Positions 45,544 to 53,960 of a stretch of DNA of 64,000 nucleotides are shown here, piece after piece; position 1 is the stretch's first letter; the number at the start of each line of letters is the position of its first letter. The position numbers and the translations under genes are program-made. The stretch is from Pedobacter sp. PACM 27299 (lineage in GTDB: Bacteria; Bacteroidota; Bacteroidia; Sphingobacteriales; Sphingobacteriaceae): NCBI RefSeq assembly GCF_001412655.1, contig NZ_CP012996.1:1798001-1862000 (forward strand), in the 5' to 3' direction. The notes beneath the pieces were generated by a model that saw nothing but the letters and a program-made list of their open reading frames with translations, made no database searches and had not been told where the DNA came from.

Positions 45544-47061
45544 ATGGAACAATTAGTTGAACTGCCTGCTGCCCTTTTAAAAACTTATGAAAGCCTGCCT
45601 GGTCTTTATTTAGTACTGTCTCCAGAATTGGTGGTACTTACTGCCAGTGATGATTATTTAGCAGCACAGGCGCTGACAAGGGAGGATCTGAAGGGTAAAG
45701 ATGTATTTGAACCTGGTCTTTTGCCGGTACTTCATCATATTATAGAGACATCTAAGTCCTATCAATTGCCCATTTTGAGAACAGAGCTGCCGGATCCTAA
45801 TCTTAAAGACCATATCGTTTCAAGATATTGGGATACTACATATACGCCATTTTTCGATGAAAATGGCATCATGCAGTACATTATTCAGTACAGTTATGAT
45901 GTGACCAATTTTGTTTCTGCAGGGAAAAAGGTAGAACAGCATGAAAAAGAGATTGGTGCCAGTGAAAAACACCTGGAATATTTGCTGAATTCTATGCCCC
46001 AACAGGTCTGGACTGCTACTGCAACGGGAATCATCAGTTATGTGAATGAGATTTGCTGCCGGGATTTTGGAAAAACAAAAGAAGAATTGAGAGGAGAAGG
46101 ATGGCAATCATTTGTACACCCAGACGATCTTCCGATTTGTATCAGAGCCTGGAGTTATGCCTTGAGTCAAAATTCTGAATACAGTGTGCAATTTCGGCTT
46201 AGAATGGCCGATGGGCAATATAAATGGCATTTGGGAAAAGCCATTCCATTGATAGAAAGTGGTGAATTGAAAATGTGGATGGGAACCAATACAAATATTG
46301 ACATTCAGAAATCAAATGAGCAGCGTAAGGATGAGTTTCTGGCAATTGCCAGTCATGAGTTAAAAACTCCATTAACTTCTATAAAGGCCTTTAATCAGTT
46401 GATGAAAAGGTCTAAGGACCCTGAAAAACTACAGGGATTTGTAGAGAAGTCAGCCAGTCAGATCATTCGTTTGGAGCAGTTGATTACTGATTTATTAGAT
46501 GTAACGAAGATCAATTCTGGAAACATGGTCTTTGAGAAAGACGCGTTCCAGTTTAGTGAAATTATAGCAACAGCAGTTCAAACTGTTCAGGCAATGTCGC
46601 CAGATCATGAATTGCTATTGGAAAACAGCATAGATGTTTCCTATCATGGAGATCGGTTGAGGATTGAACAGGTTTTAATGAACTTTTTAACCAATGCGGT
46701 GAAGTACTCGCCAAATGGAGGAAAAGTGATCATTAGTGTTGAAATTCAGTCAGACAATATTGTCGTTTCCGTGCAGGATTTTGGGATAGGTATTGCCGAA
46801 TTCGAAATGCAGCGGTTATTTGAACGGTACTACCGTGTGGATAATGAGGATTTACGTTATGAAGGACTGGGCTTAGGTCTTTTCATTTGTTCAGAAATCT
46901 TGAAAGCCCATCATGGTAGCTTTTGGTTGGAAAGTAAGCTAGAGGTCGGTTCTACTTTTTATTTCAGGCTTCCTCTAAAACAGCATGCAGCAGTACCACA
47001 TGGTGATGATGGCTATGTTAAAAGCCAATGGATGTACGATGATCTTAAACAACAACCTTGA
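45544..47061 (+). CDS. PAS-PAS histidine kinase, cytoplasmic (orphan)
   Basis: A 505-residue soluble kinase with two PAS units (about 15-125 and 140-260; the second shows FVHPDDLP and YKWHLGKAIPL). The phosphoacceptor H271 is in ASHELKTPLTSIKAF, then LMNFLTNAVKYSPNGG, QDFGIGI and EGLGLGLFICSEILKAHHG. It has no membrane segment and no receiver. Its 5' neighbour is another orphan kinase, divergent, so both may feed an unlinked regulator. The short interval after it (47062-47184) has no supportable gene. Confidence 0.88.
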   Translation: MEQLVELPAALLKTYESLPGLYLVLSPELVVLTASDDYLAAQALTREDLKGKDVFEPGLLPVLHHIIETSKSYQLPILRTELPDPNLKDHIVSRYWDTTYTPFFDENGIMQYIIQYSYDVTNFVSAGKKVEQHEKEIGASEKHLEYLLNSMPQQVWTATATGIISYVNEICCRDFGKTKEELRGEGWQSFVHPDDLPICIRAWSYALSQNSEYSVQFRLRMADGQYKWHLGKAIPLIESGELKMWMGTNTNIDIQKSNEQRKDEFLAIASHELKTPLTSIKAFNQLMKRSKDPEKLQGFVEKSASQIIRLEQLITDLLDVTKINSGNMVFEKDAFQFSEIIATAVQTVQAMSPDHELLLENSIDVSYHGDRLRIEQVLMNFLTNAVKYSPNGGKVIISVEIQSDNIVVSVQDFGIGIAEFEMQRLFERYYRVDNEDLRYEGLGLGLFICSEILKAHHGSFWLESKLEVGSTFYFRLPLKQHAAVPHGDDGYVKSQWMYDDLKQQP

Positions 47062-47184
47062 GGTATTGGGCACCTGGTCCGATGCTTTAGAATGGGTAGG
47101 TAAAAGATATGGCAATTGGAGATGTAGTGCTGCAGTTTTTTTCAGAGATCCAGTCTGCGGAAGACTGGATCAAGAATCAATAAT

Positions 47185-48573
47185 TTATTGTCCGGCTAAG
47201 GAAGGCCTAGGCACTGAAACGTGTCTTTTTGTATAAGAGGCCAGCCAAACCAGTGCAGCAATCGCATAAGCACACAGTACCAGGATCGAGATGGTGCTCA
47301 CTGAATTTCCACTTTGATGACTGCTGATGAATAAGGAAAGGATGGATAGTCCGATTCCACCACCCAGAAAATAGGAGGTTGAAGCCAGGCTGGATGCCAA
47401 TCCATAATGCTGTGGCGGTATGCCCTGCACAGAAATCACCGATAAACTGGTATAGCAGATGGTCATGCCCAATCCAGATACACAGCATGCAGAACATAAT
47501 AATAAGATCAGGTTATGGTCCATCAATACAGAAGCCAGTAAAAATCCTGCACCCCCTACCATTAAAGACATCCCAAAAACACCGGTTTGCCATACATTCA
47601 GTCTTCTCATTAATGGAGGAAGTACAAATTTCGCAAATAAGGCAGAGATGATACTGAATGGAACCAGGGTAACCCCGGCTTTGGCTGCACTGAAATTCAT
47701 GTCTTTTTGAATCAGTAAAGACAGCAGGAACATATATCCGGTAAAATAAGCGCCTAGTAAAAAGAATACGCCAATACCGGTAGTGGTGGCTTTAGAACGG
47801 AATAAGGACATGTCTATTAAAGGCTCTTTCTGAACTTTCAAACGGTGCTGAATGAGTTTAAAACCAGCAATTACAGCGATAGTGAGGCCGATTAACATCA
47901 GGTAATGTTCGCGGATTCTGCCCAGTTCATGTACGCCATAGCTCAACATTAACAGCACCAATACCAATAATACACCAGATAATAAATCCGGTCTGGATTT
48001 CGATTTCGTCAATTCATCAGGAGCAAGGTAATACCAGGCAAGGCCAATAATGACAAATAAAACAGGTACATTAACGAAGAAAATCCAGTGCCATCCCCAA
48101 TAAGTGGTAATAATCCCACCTAAGGCCAGGCCGCTGCCAGAGCCGATGGCTGCAAATGAACTGAAAATACCGATGGCTTTTGCACGTTCCCGGGTTTCTG
48201 TAAAAGTATGAGTTACAATAGAAAAAGCGGAAGGCATAATTAAGGCGGCACCAATTCCCTGTGCGGCACGGAAAAAGGCCAGCATCTCAAAAGAGCTGGA
48301 AAGACCTGCGCCCAGAGAGGTCAGCAGAAAAATTGCAGAACCGGCCATGAAAATATTTTTCTTTCCTACAAGGTCTGATAATTTACCCCCGATGATCAAA
48401 AATCCCCCGTATAACAACACATAGAGTGTTTGCAACCATTGTACTTTGTCGCTGCTTAGCCCGTAATCAGATTGAATAGATGGGATGGCAAGGTTGACAA
48501 TGGCTATGTCCAATGCTTCTATAAAAATACCAATAGAAGCAATGGCGAGGATCAGGTTTTTTCTTTGAGTCAT
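47185..48573 (-). CDS. MFS drug exporter, DHA2 (14-helix) type
   Basis: A 462-residue major-facilitator protein with the DHA2 pattern: N-terminal IEALDIAIVNLAIPSI in TM1, motif A GKLSDLVGKK in the first cytoplasmic loop, FFRAAQGIGAALIMPSA in the TM4 region, and motif C-like GSGSGLALGGII in TM5. Such antiporters export drugs or amphiphilic compounds with proton exchange. It is divergent from an Lrp/AsnC-type regulator, whose gene lies 131 bases away and is the likely controller. CAAAGGTA (48600-48607) read on the minus strand is TACCTTTG, a good -7 box. Confidence 0.9.
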   Translation of the reverse strand: MTQRKNLILAIASIGIFIEALDIAIVNLAIPSIQSDYGLSSDKVQWLQTLYVLLYGGFLIIGGKLSDLVGKKNIFMAGSAIFLLTSLGAGLSSSFEMLAFFRAAQGIGAALIMPSAFSIVTHTFTETRERAKAIGIFSSFAAIGSGSGLALGGIITTYWGWHWIFFVNVPVLFVIIGLAWYYLAPDELTKSKSRPDLLSGVLLVLVLLMLSYGVHELGRIREHYLMLIGLTIAVIAGFKLIQHRLKVQKEPLIDMSLFRSKATTTGIGVFFLLGAYFTGYMFLLSLLIQKDMNFSAAKAGVTLVPFSIISALFAKFVLPPLMRRLNVWQTGVFGMSLMVGGAGFLLASVLMDHNLILLLCSACCVSGLGMTICYTSLSVISVQGIPPQHYGLASSLASTSYFLGGGIGLSILSLFISSHQSGNSVSTISILVLCAYAIAALVWLASYTKRHVSVPRPSLAGQ

Positions 48574-48599
48574 AAATGTATTTGGGGAAATTTTCCTTA

Positions 48600-48687
48600 C
48601 AAAGGTAGCTTTAGTAACACAGACTAAAAATAAGTTCTGCTTATTTAGAACAAATGATTAATATTTACTAATTTGACAGAACAAATG
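48600..48687. promoter_or_regulatory. Divergent MFS/lrp promoter region with repeated AGAACAAATG sites
   Basis: On the minus strand TACCTTTG (48600-48607) with TTTT 19 bases upstream forms the MFS promoter. GTTCT (48634-48638) and AGAAC (48647-48651) form an inverted repeat, and the 10-mer AGAACAAATG occurs at 48647-48656 and again at 48678-48687, exactly 31 bases, about three helical turns, apart. This fits cooperative binding by an Lrp/AsnC-family protein, which wraps DNA. Inferred from sequence only. Confidence 0.5.
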
Positions 48688-48704
48688 CATTATTGATCTT
48701 AAAT

Positions 48705-49196
48705 ATGCCTACTCAAACAGAACAAGTCCGTCAGAACCCTTTGGTTTTAGATGATAAAGATTATGAAATCATGAGATTATTGCAGGAAAATGCAAAGCTC
48801 ACGATCCGGGAAATCGCGTCTCAAGTACACCTGAGCCCAACTCCAACCCACGAAAGGATCAAAAGAATGGAAAGGGAGGGCGTAATCAGGAAATATGTGG
48901 CTTTGCTGGATAACCGGAAAATCAATAAGGGCATCATCGTGATTGTACAGATCTCGTTAAAAGTTCACAATAAGAAAGCAGCACAGGAATTTATAGATGC
49001 AGTATTGAACTTCAAAGAAGTGACTGAATGTTACAATATATCTGGTGATTTTGACTTTATGCTCAAGATAGTGACGGAAAGTATGGAAAGTTTTCATTCT
49101 TTCTCCATGAACAAGCTTAGTGAAATTCCGGGGATTGCACAAACGAAGAGTATTTTTGTGATGGATACCATTAAAGATACCCATCACTTGTTGTAA
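48705..49196 (+). CDS. Lrp/AsnC-family transcriptional regulator
   Basis: A 163-residue regulator. An N-terminal winged-helix domain (about 15-75; LDDKDYEIMRLLQENAKLTIREIA, and HERIKRMEREGVIRKY) is followed by an alpha/beta RAM/effector domain (about 80-155; VQISLKVHNKKAAQEF, ECYNISGDFDFMLKIV). Members respond to amino acids or related ligands as octamers. I start at the ATG at 48705 (MPTQTEQVRQ); a TTG at 48693 adds only four residues. The gene converges with the macB-type operon (8 bases between stops) and is divergent from the DHA2 exporter it may control. Confidence 0.92.
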   Translation: MPTQTEQVRQNPLVLDDKDYEIMRLLQENAKLTIREIASQVHLSPTPTHERIKRMEREGVIRKYVALLDNRKINKGIIVIVQISLKVHNKKAAQEFIDAVLNFKEVTECYNISGDFDFMLKIVTESMESFHSFSMNKLSEIPGIAQTKSIFVMDTIKDTHHLL

Positions 49197-49204
49197 AAAT
49201 ACTT

Positions 49205-50422
49205 TTATTCGTAGTGCAGGGCTTCAATCGGATCTAACCTGGAGGCTTTTAGTGCTGGATAATAACCGAAAAATATGCCGGTTAAAGCGCAGACCAGGAA
49301 GGAAATGACGATAGAAGATTGCGAAATGACGGTTGGCCAATTGAGCATAGAAGGGATCACAATGGCTGCGGTAACGCCGAGTAATACGCCAATGATGCCA
49401 CCGGTGATACTGATCATAACGGCTTCTATTAAAAATTGAAGCAAAATATCCACGCCTCGTGCACCAATAGACATTCTTAGTCCGATTTCACGGGTGCGTT
49501 CTGTTACGGATACATACATGATGTTCATAATGCCAATCCCACCAATTAGTAGGGAAATACTGGCAACAGCAGTCAGTAGGGCGGTAAGCATGCTGCTGGT
49601 GGAATTCATCATGGTCATTAACTCTGCCTGGGTACGTACCTGAAAATCATTGTCCTGATTGTCGCGAAGGTGATGCGTTTCCCTTAATATTTGGGTGATT
49701 TCATCTACAGCCGCATCTGAAGCATCTTCCCTGATCGCGGATGCGTAAATACTTCCAAAATAAATAGTAGATAATATCCTTTTTTGTACAGTCGTATACG
49801 GCGCAATGATAATATCGTCCTGATCTTGTCCAAAATTACTGGTTCCTTTAGGCACCAGTACCCCAATGACCTGAAAAGGGATTTTACCGAATCTGATGAT
49901 TTTTCCAATCGGATCATCCCCGTTAGGAAATAGGTTGTCGACTACCGTTTTACCTAATAAACATACTTTTGCAGAGGCCCTTACATCCTGTTCGGAAAAC
50001 AGGATGCCGTCTTTAACCTCCACTTTTCTGATTTCCAGGTAATCCGGACTAACGCCCTGTATGCTGGTTGGCCAGTTGTTTGCACCATTGATTGCTTGTC
50101 CACTGGAAGAGGCCAATGGAGAAATTAAAGCAATATCCGGTGCTTTTTTTAAAGCTTCTACATCTTTAATGGTCAGGGTTTTAAGGCTGCTGCCCATCAT
50201 TCTTGCACCTCCAGGTTCGTTGCTGTAGGGTTGTATAGTGATCATATTTGAGCCCATACTGGCCAATGAAGCGTTGATACTTTGTTTGGAGCCCTCGCCG
50301 ATAGACATCATGGTGATAACAGAAGCTACGCCTATAATGATACCCAGCATGGTGAGCAGCGCGCGTAATTTATTGCGTTGTAATGCCCTTATGGCTAGTT
50401 TGATCAGATTTAAGATTTTCAT
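49205..50422 (-). CDS. MacB-like ABC transporter permease
   Basis: A 405-residue membrane protein: one N-terminal helix (about 18-40), a large periplasmic MacB-type domain (about 45-280) and three C-terminal helices with ERTREIGLRMSIGARGVDILLQF in the coupling loop. In E. coli MacB this part is fused to the ATPase; here it is separate and follows the ATPase gene by 11 bases. MacB-type proteins are mechanotransmission pumps acting on periplasmic substrates such as macrolides, toxins or lipopeptides. It is the last gene of the operon. Confidence 0.92.
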   Translation of the reverse strand: MKILNLIKLAIRALQRNKLRALLTMLGIIIGVASVITMMSIGEGSKQSINASLASMGSNMITIQPYSNEPGGARMMGSSLKTLTIKDVEALKKAPDIALISPLASSSGQAINGANNWPTSIQGVSPDYLEIRKVEVKDGILFSEQDVRASAKVCLLGKTVVDNLFPNGDDPIGKIIRFGKIPFQVIGVLVPKGTSNFGQDQDDIIIAPYTTVQKRILSTIYFGSIYASAIREDASDAAVDEITQILRETHHLRDNQDNDFQVRTQAELMTMMNSTSSMLTALLTAVASISLLIGGIGIMNIMYVSVTERTREIGLRMSIGARGVDILLQFLIEAVMISITGGIIGVLLGVTAAIVIPSMLNWPTVISQSSIVISFLVCALTGIFFGYYPALKASRLDPIEALHYE

Positions 50423-50433
50423 CGGCTTATCAT

Positions 50434-51183
50434 TTAATAATCATCGGAAACTGGCAATTCGCTTAAAGCTGTTTTTGCAGAACGCGGGTTGGGATTGAGG
50501 GTGTCTTTTTGTACCCTGCCATCTTTTAACATCACCGTTCGACTGGTAAATGCAGCGATATCTGGCTCGTGCGTTACAAAAATAATGGTTTTGCCATTCT
50601 GATTGAGCTCCTGCATCAGCGACATGATTTCATAGGAAGTCCGGGTATCCAGGTTTCCTGTGGCCTCATCGGCCAAAATCATTACAGGTTCATTCACGAG
50701 TGCTCTTGCAATCGCCACCCTTTGCTGCTGTCCACCGGAAAGCTGATTGGGTGTATGGTCAAAACGACCATCTAATTTTACCGCCTGCAAGGCTGCAATC
50801 GCCCTTTCTTTACGCTCTTTGGTCGAAATAGTTGGATTATATAATAATGGGAGTTCTACATTTTCCAGGGCAGTTGTTCTCGGCAAGAGGTTATAAGCCT
50901 GAAAGACGAAACCAATTTTAGTGTTTCTCATCTTGGCCAGTTCATCTCTGCTCAGTTCCTTAACATTTACACCATCTAATATATAGCTGCCTTCTGTCGG
51001 TTTATCCAGGCAGCCCAGCATATTGAGTAAAGTGGTTTTTCCAGATCCACTGCTGCCCATGATAGTCAGAAATTCGCCTTTATTCACGTCAAAAGAAACA
51101 CCTTTTAAGGCACGAACGATTTGATCACCCATAATAAACTCCCGTTTTACGTTCTGGATTTCCAGGATTTTTTGTCCGGTCAT
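50434..51183 (-). CDS. MacB-like ABC transporter ATP-binding protein
   Basis: A 249-residue ABC ATPase of the LolD/MacB group. Walker A is GSSGSGKTT (about 43-51), the signature is [15 protein letters not shown], Walker B is [12 protein letters not shown] and the switch is VTHE. The ATPase start overlaps the MacA-type stop as ATGA (51180-51183), so translation is coupled. It powers the adjacent permease in the MacA-MacB-TolC export system. Confidence 0.94.
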   Translation of the reverse strand: MTGQKILEIQNVKREFIMGDQIVRALKGVSFDVNKGEFLTIMGSSGSGKTTLLNMLGCLDKPTEGSYILDGVNVKELSRDELAKMRNTKIGFVFQAYNLLPRTTALENVELPLLYNPTISTKERKERAIAALQAVKLDGRFDHTPNQLSGGQQQRVAIARALVNEPVMILADEATGNLDTRTSYEIMSLMQELNQNGKTIIFVTHEPDIAAFTSRTVMLKDGRVQKDTLNPNPRSAKTALSELPVSDDY

Positions 51184-52421
51184 CTTTTACCTCCTCTTTT
51201 TGGCATAAATGGACTACTGGCTGCGGCAGTAGGGGTACCCGCTGAAGGGCCTGAGGCGCTGGTTACGACTACTTCGTTTTCTGAGAGTCCCGATAATACC
51301 TGTACATGCGTATTGTCATTCAAGCCGGTTTTTATTTTCTTTTGAAGGAGTTTATTCCCTGCTAATACCCATACATAAGCAGTAGGATTGGCTACTACAT
51401 CTCCATCGATCGGTTTTTTAGCTTGGTTTTTTTGATTTCCTTTTCCCTCATTACCATTTCCTTTTTTATGTCCCGGAGCGGGAACAATTTCATATTTTTT
51501 GGAAAGTGAAGAGTCTGGATGGAACTTCAAAGCCTGTGCAGAAACAAGTAAAGCATTATTAACTTCTTTCGTGTAGATGATAATATTAGCGGTCATTCCC
51601 GGTTTTAACTTTTTATCATCGTTAGGTGCATCGATTAAAGTGGCATAAGTGACCACATTGGCAGAAATGGAAGGCTGCAAGCGGATTTCCTTAACGGTAC
51701 CATTAAAGGTATCATCAATAAAAGCATCTACAGTAAAGGTGGATCTTTGTCCGGTCCGCACATTCCCTATATCTGCTTCATCTACTTTGGCCTGTACCTG
51801 CATTTTCGTGATGTCTTTGGCGATGGTGAAGAGGGTAGGCGTACTAAAACTGGCTGCTACTGTTTGCCCGATGCTCACACTTCTGCTCAATACTACGCCA
51901 TCAATTGGGGAATAGATCTGTGTGAAGGAAAGGTTTCTTTCGGCTGCCCTTAATTGTGCTTTTACATTATTTACATTGGCTTTTGCTACCTGTAAGGTAT
52001 TTAAAGCAAGGTCATAATCCGCTTTACTGATAGACCCGGTTTGGAATAATTGCTGCTGCCGGTTGAAATTAGCCTCCTGATAAGTTTGGTTACTCTGTGC
52101 CTGTATCAGGTTTGCCTTTGCTTGATCTACAGTAGATTGAATCAATACTTTATCCAGTTCTGCCAGTAGTTCACCCTTTTTAACGGTAGAATTGAAATCA
52201 GCATATAATGCGGAAATTGTTCCTGAAACTTGTGTACCTACCGTTACCGTATCCACTGGCTGTACCGTGCCGGTTGCAGTGACACTAGTAGAAATCGGCC
52301 CAATAACCGGTTTTTCCGTCGTCAGGTTGATGACTTGCTCTTTAGTCCTTAGAAAGAAATACCAGATACCGAATAACACGATGACAGCGGCAAGGATGAG
52401 GAAGATTTTTTTCGGTTTCAT
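51180..52421 (-). CDS. MacA-like periplasmic adaptor
   Basis: A 413-residue adaptor with an N-terminal membrane anchor (about 5-25), barrel-sandwich (TATGTVQPVDTVTVGTQVSG), an alpha-hairpin coiled coil (about 90-165), the second lipoyl half (YSPIDGVVLSRSV), a beta-barrel and a Lys/Asn/Gly-rich insertion near residues 320-345 (KKGNGNEGKGNQKN), which is a low-complexity segment not typical of MacA. It sits between tolC (2 bases upstream) and the ATPase gene (4-base overlap) and would join the inner-membrane pump to the TolC duct. Confidence 0.93.
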   Translation of the reverse strand: MKPKKIFLILAAVIVLFGIWYFFLRTKEQVINLTTEKPVIGPISTSVTATGTVQPVDTVTVGTQVSGTISALYADFNSTVKKGELLAELDKVLIQSTVDQAKANLIQAQSNQTYQEANFNRQQQLFQTGSISKADYDLALNTLQVAKANVNNVKAQLRAAERNLSFTQIYSPIDGVVLSRSVSIGQTVAASFSTPTLFTIAKDITKMQVQAKVDEADIGNVRTGQRSTFTVDAFIDDTFNGTVKEIRLQPSISANVVTYATLIDAPNDDKKLKPGMTANIIIYTKEVNNALLVSAQALKFHPDSSLSKKYEIVPAPGHKKGNGNEGKGNQKNQAKKPIDGDVVANPTAYVWVLAGNKLLQKKIKTGLNDNTHVQVLSGLSENEVVVTSASGPSAGTPTAAASSPFMPKRGGKR

Positions 52422-52423
52422 GG

Positions 52424-53776
52424 TTATAGTTTTATAGGTGTTCCAAGGTAGAATTCGTAGATTTTTGCGGCCAGTAAAGCATTGTATTTGGCTTGTATAT
52501 AAGCTTGCATGGCCTGTACATATAGATTTCTTTGCTGATAAAAGTCGACTATGTTAGCAGCGCCAATCTTTAGTTCCTGATTCGCAATGCGATAAATTTC
52601 TGTATTGTACTTTAACTGCTCCGTAGCAGAAAGAAGTTGGTTTTTACTGTTTTGTGCAGAGATGAGTGCTTTTTCCGTCGTTAATGCCAAAGTAGTTCTG
52701 GTGTTTTCCAGGCTTAGCCTAGATTGTTCCAGATTGATCCTGGCCTTAGCCACATTGGTTTTATTGAGCCTATTGGTGAAAATGGGTACGGAAAGTGTTA
52801 ATCCAGCTTGTTGGTTGAAATTGTTATCCAGCTGTTTAAATACATTGTAGTTTGGATCATTGGCGTAATTAGAGCCAATCCCAGCACCTAAGGTCAGAGT
52901 AGGTAAGTATCCTGATTTGGCTTTACTCAGATTGAGATCTGAAATTTGGATCCCTAATTCTGCATTTTTTACTTCCGGACGGTTCTTCAGTGCATATTGC
53001 TGTACGGTTTCCAAATCAGGGATATTGCTTTCAGCGATCAGCGTATCAGGTTTTACAATATCGAAATCCCTGCTATCCGGAAGTTGAAGCAATTGTTTTA
53101 AGGTGATTTTGTCCTGGCGTTCTGCATTTTGTGAGGCGGTCAGGTTGTAATTGTCGGTGGCAAGCTGCGCTTCGAACTGCACCACTTCTTTTTGAGCCGC
53201 AGAACCAACTTTAAAGCGATTTCTTGATTGTGCGAGTTGTGCTTCAGAGGTTTTAACCAGGTCTTGATTGTAGACAATACTTTCTTTATCCACCAGAATA
53301 CTAAGGTAGGCTTGTGTAATTTGTAAAGTAATATCGTTCTCTGTTTCTAAAACGGTTAGTCCGGCAGACTGTACAGAAAGCTCTTTTTGCTTGATGTCTG
53401 TCTTTAAATATCCTCCTTTATATAAGGTCCAGGAAGAATTTAACCCATAAGAGCCTGAAGTATTGATCGCATTGCTTCCTGTGGTCTGTGTGACATTATA
53501 GTGGTTGAAGGATTGAGAAGCAGTGCTATAAAGATTTGGCAGCAAGGCGGATTTAGCTTGCAGCTGATCTTCTATGGCATTTTTTTTATCAAGGATCAGT
53601 CCTCTGATCTGTAGGTTGTTGATTTTTGCGTATTGTAAACAACTGGCGAGGTCCCATACCGGAGGGATCACTTTTAATGCGGAATCCTGGAGGCTGTTTC
53701 GATCTTGTCCAAATCCCTTTATACTGGAAATGCCAAGCGCGGAGAAGAGCAGGATTTTTAAAGTAAGTCGTAACAT
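52424..53776 (-). CDS. TolC-family outer-membrane efflux protein
   Basis: A 450-residue outer-membrane channel. A signal peptide (about 1-23, ending KGFGQ) precedes two OEP repeats (LASCLQYAKINNLQIRGL is the first conserved segment, TTGSNAINTSGSYGLNSSW the first strand region). It lacks the lipobox of the NodT type. It is the first gene of tolC-macA-NBD-TMD, an order in which the outer-membrane channel precedes the adaptor. It is divergent from the LytS kinase gene, with an inverted repeat between them. Confidence 0.93.
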   Translation of the reverse strand: MLRLTLKILLFSALGISSIKGFGQDRNSLQDSALKVIPPVWDLASCLQYAKINNLQIRGLILDKKNAIEDQLQAKSALLPNLYSTASQSFNHYNVTQTTGSNAINTSGSYGLNSSWTLYKGGYLKTDIKQKELSVQSAGLTVLETENDITLQITQAYLSILVDKESIVYNQDLVKTSEAQLAQSRNRFKVGSAAQKEVVQFEAQLATDNYNLTASQNAERQDKITLKQLLQLPDSRDFDIVKPDTLIAESNIPDLETVQQYALKNRPEVKNAELGIQISDLNLSKAKSGYLPTLTLGAGIGSNYANDPNYNVFKQLDNNFNQQAGLTLSVPIFTNRLNKTNVAKARINLEQSRLSLENTRTTLALTTEKALISAQNSKNQLLSATEQLKYNTEIYRIANQELKIGAANIVDFYQQRNLYVQAMQAYIQAKYNALLAAKIYEFYLGTPIKL

Positions 53777-53861
53777 TATGATGCGTTTAAACTGCTAATA
53801 ACATTCAAATCAACGCTTCTTTATGCGGTTAAAAAAACAGAATAGACGGGGAGGGCAAACA

Positions 53862-53890
53862 CGCCGACGAATGGGTCGAATTCGTCGACG
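53862..53890. promoter_or_regulatory. Inverted repeat between the macAB operon and a LytS/LytTR pair, candidate operator
   Basis: CGCCGACGAAT (53862-53872) and ATTCGTCGACG (53880-53890) are reverse complements in 10 of 11 positions, separated by GGGTCGA. The GC-rich CGTCG core stands out in an AT-rich spacer. TAAGATTTG (53891-53899), directly next to the right arm, could be the -7 region of the kinase promoter, so a bound protein could act on both divergent units. LytTR binding is inferred from context. Confidence 0.55.
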
Positions 53891-53960
53891 GTAAGATTTG
53901 GACTTTCTTTTAGCCTTTAAGTACCTTGGACTATCCAATTTGTACCTAATTCTAAACCAA

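Noticed and set aside
46985..47236. An 83-codon reading frame overlapping the end of the PAS-PAS kinase and the end of the MFS gene
   Set aside because: It overlaps two well-supported genes, has no family features and no promoter; a 24-codon frame near 47110 was rejected for the same reasons.
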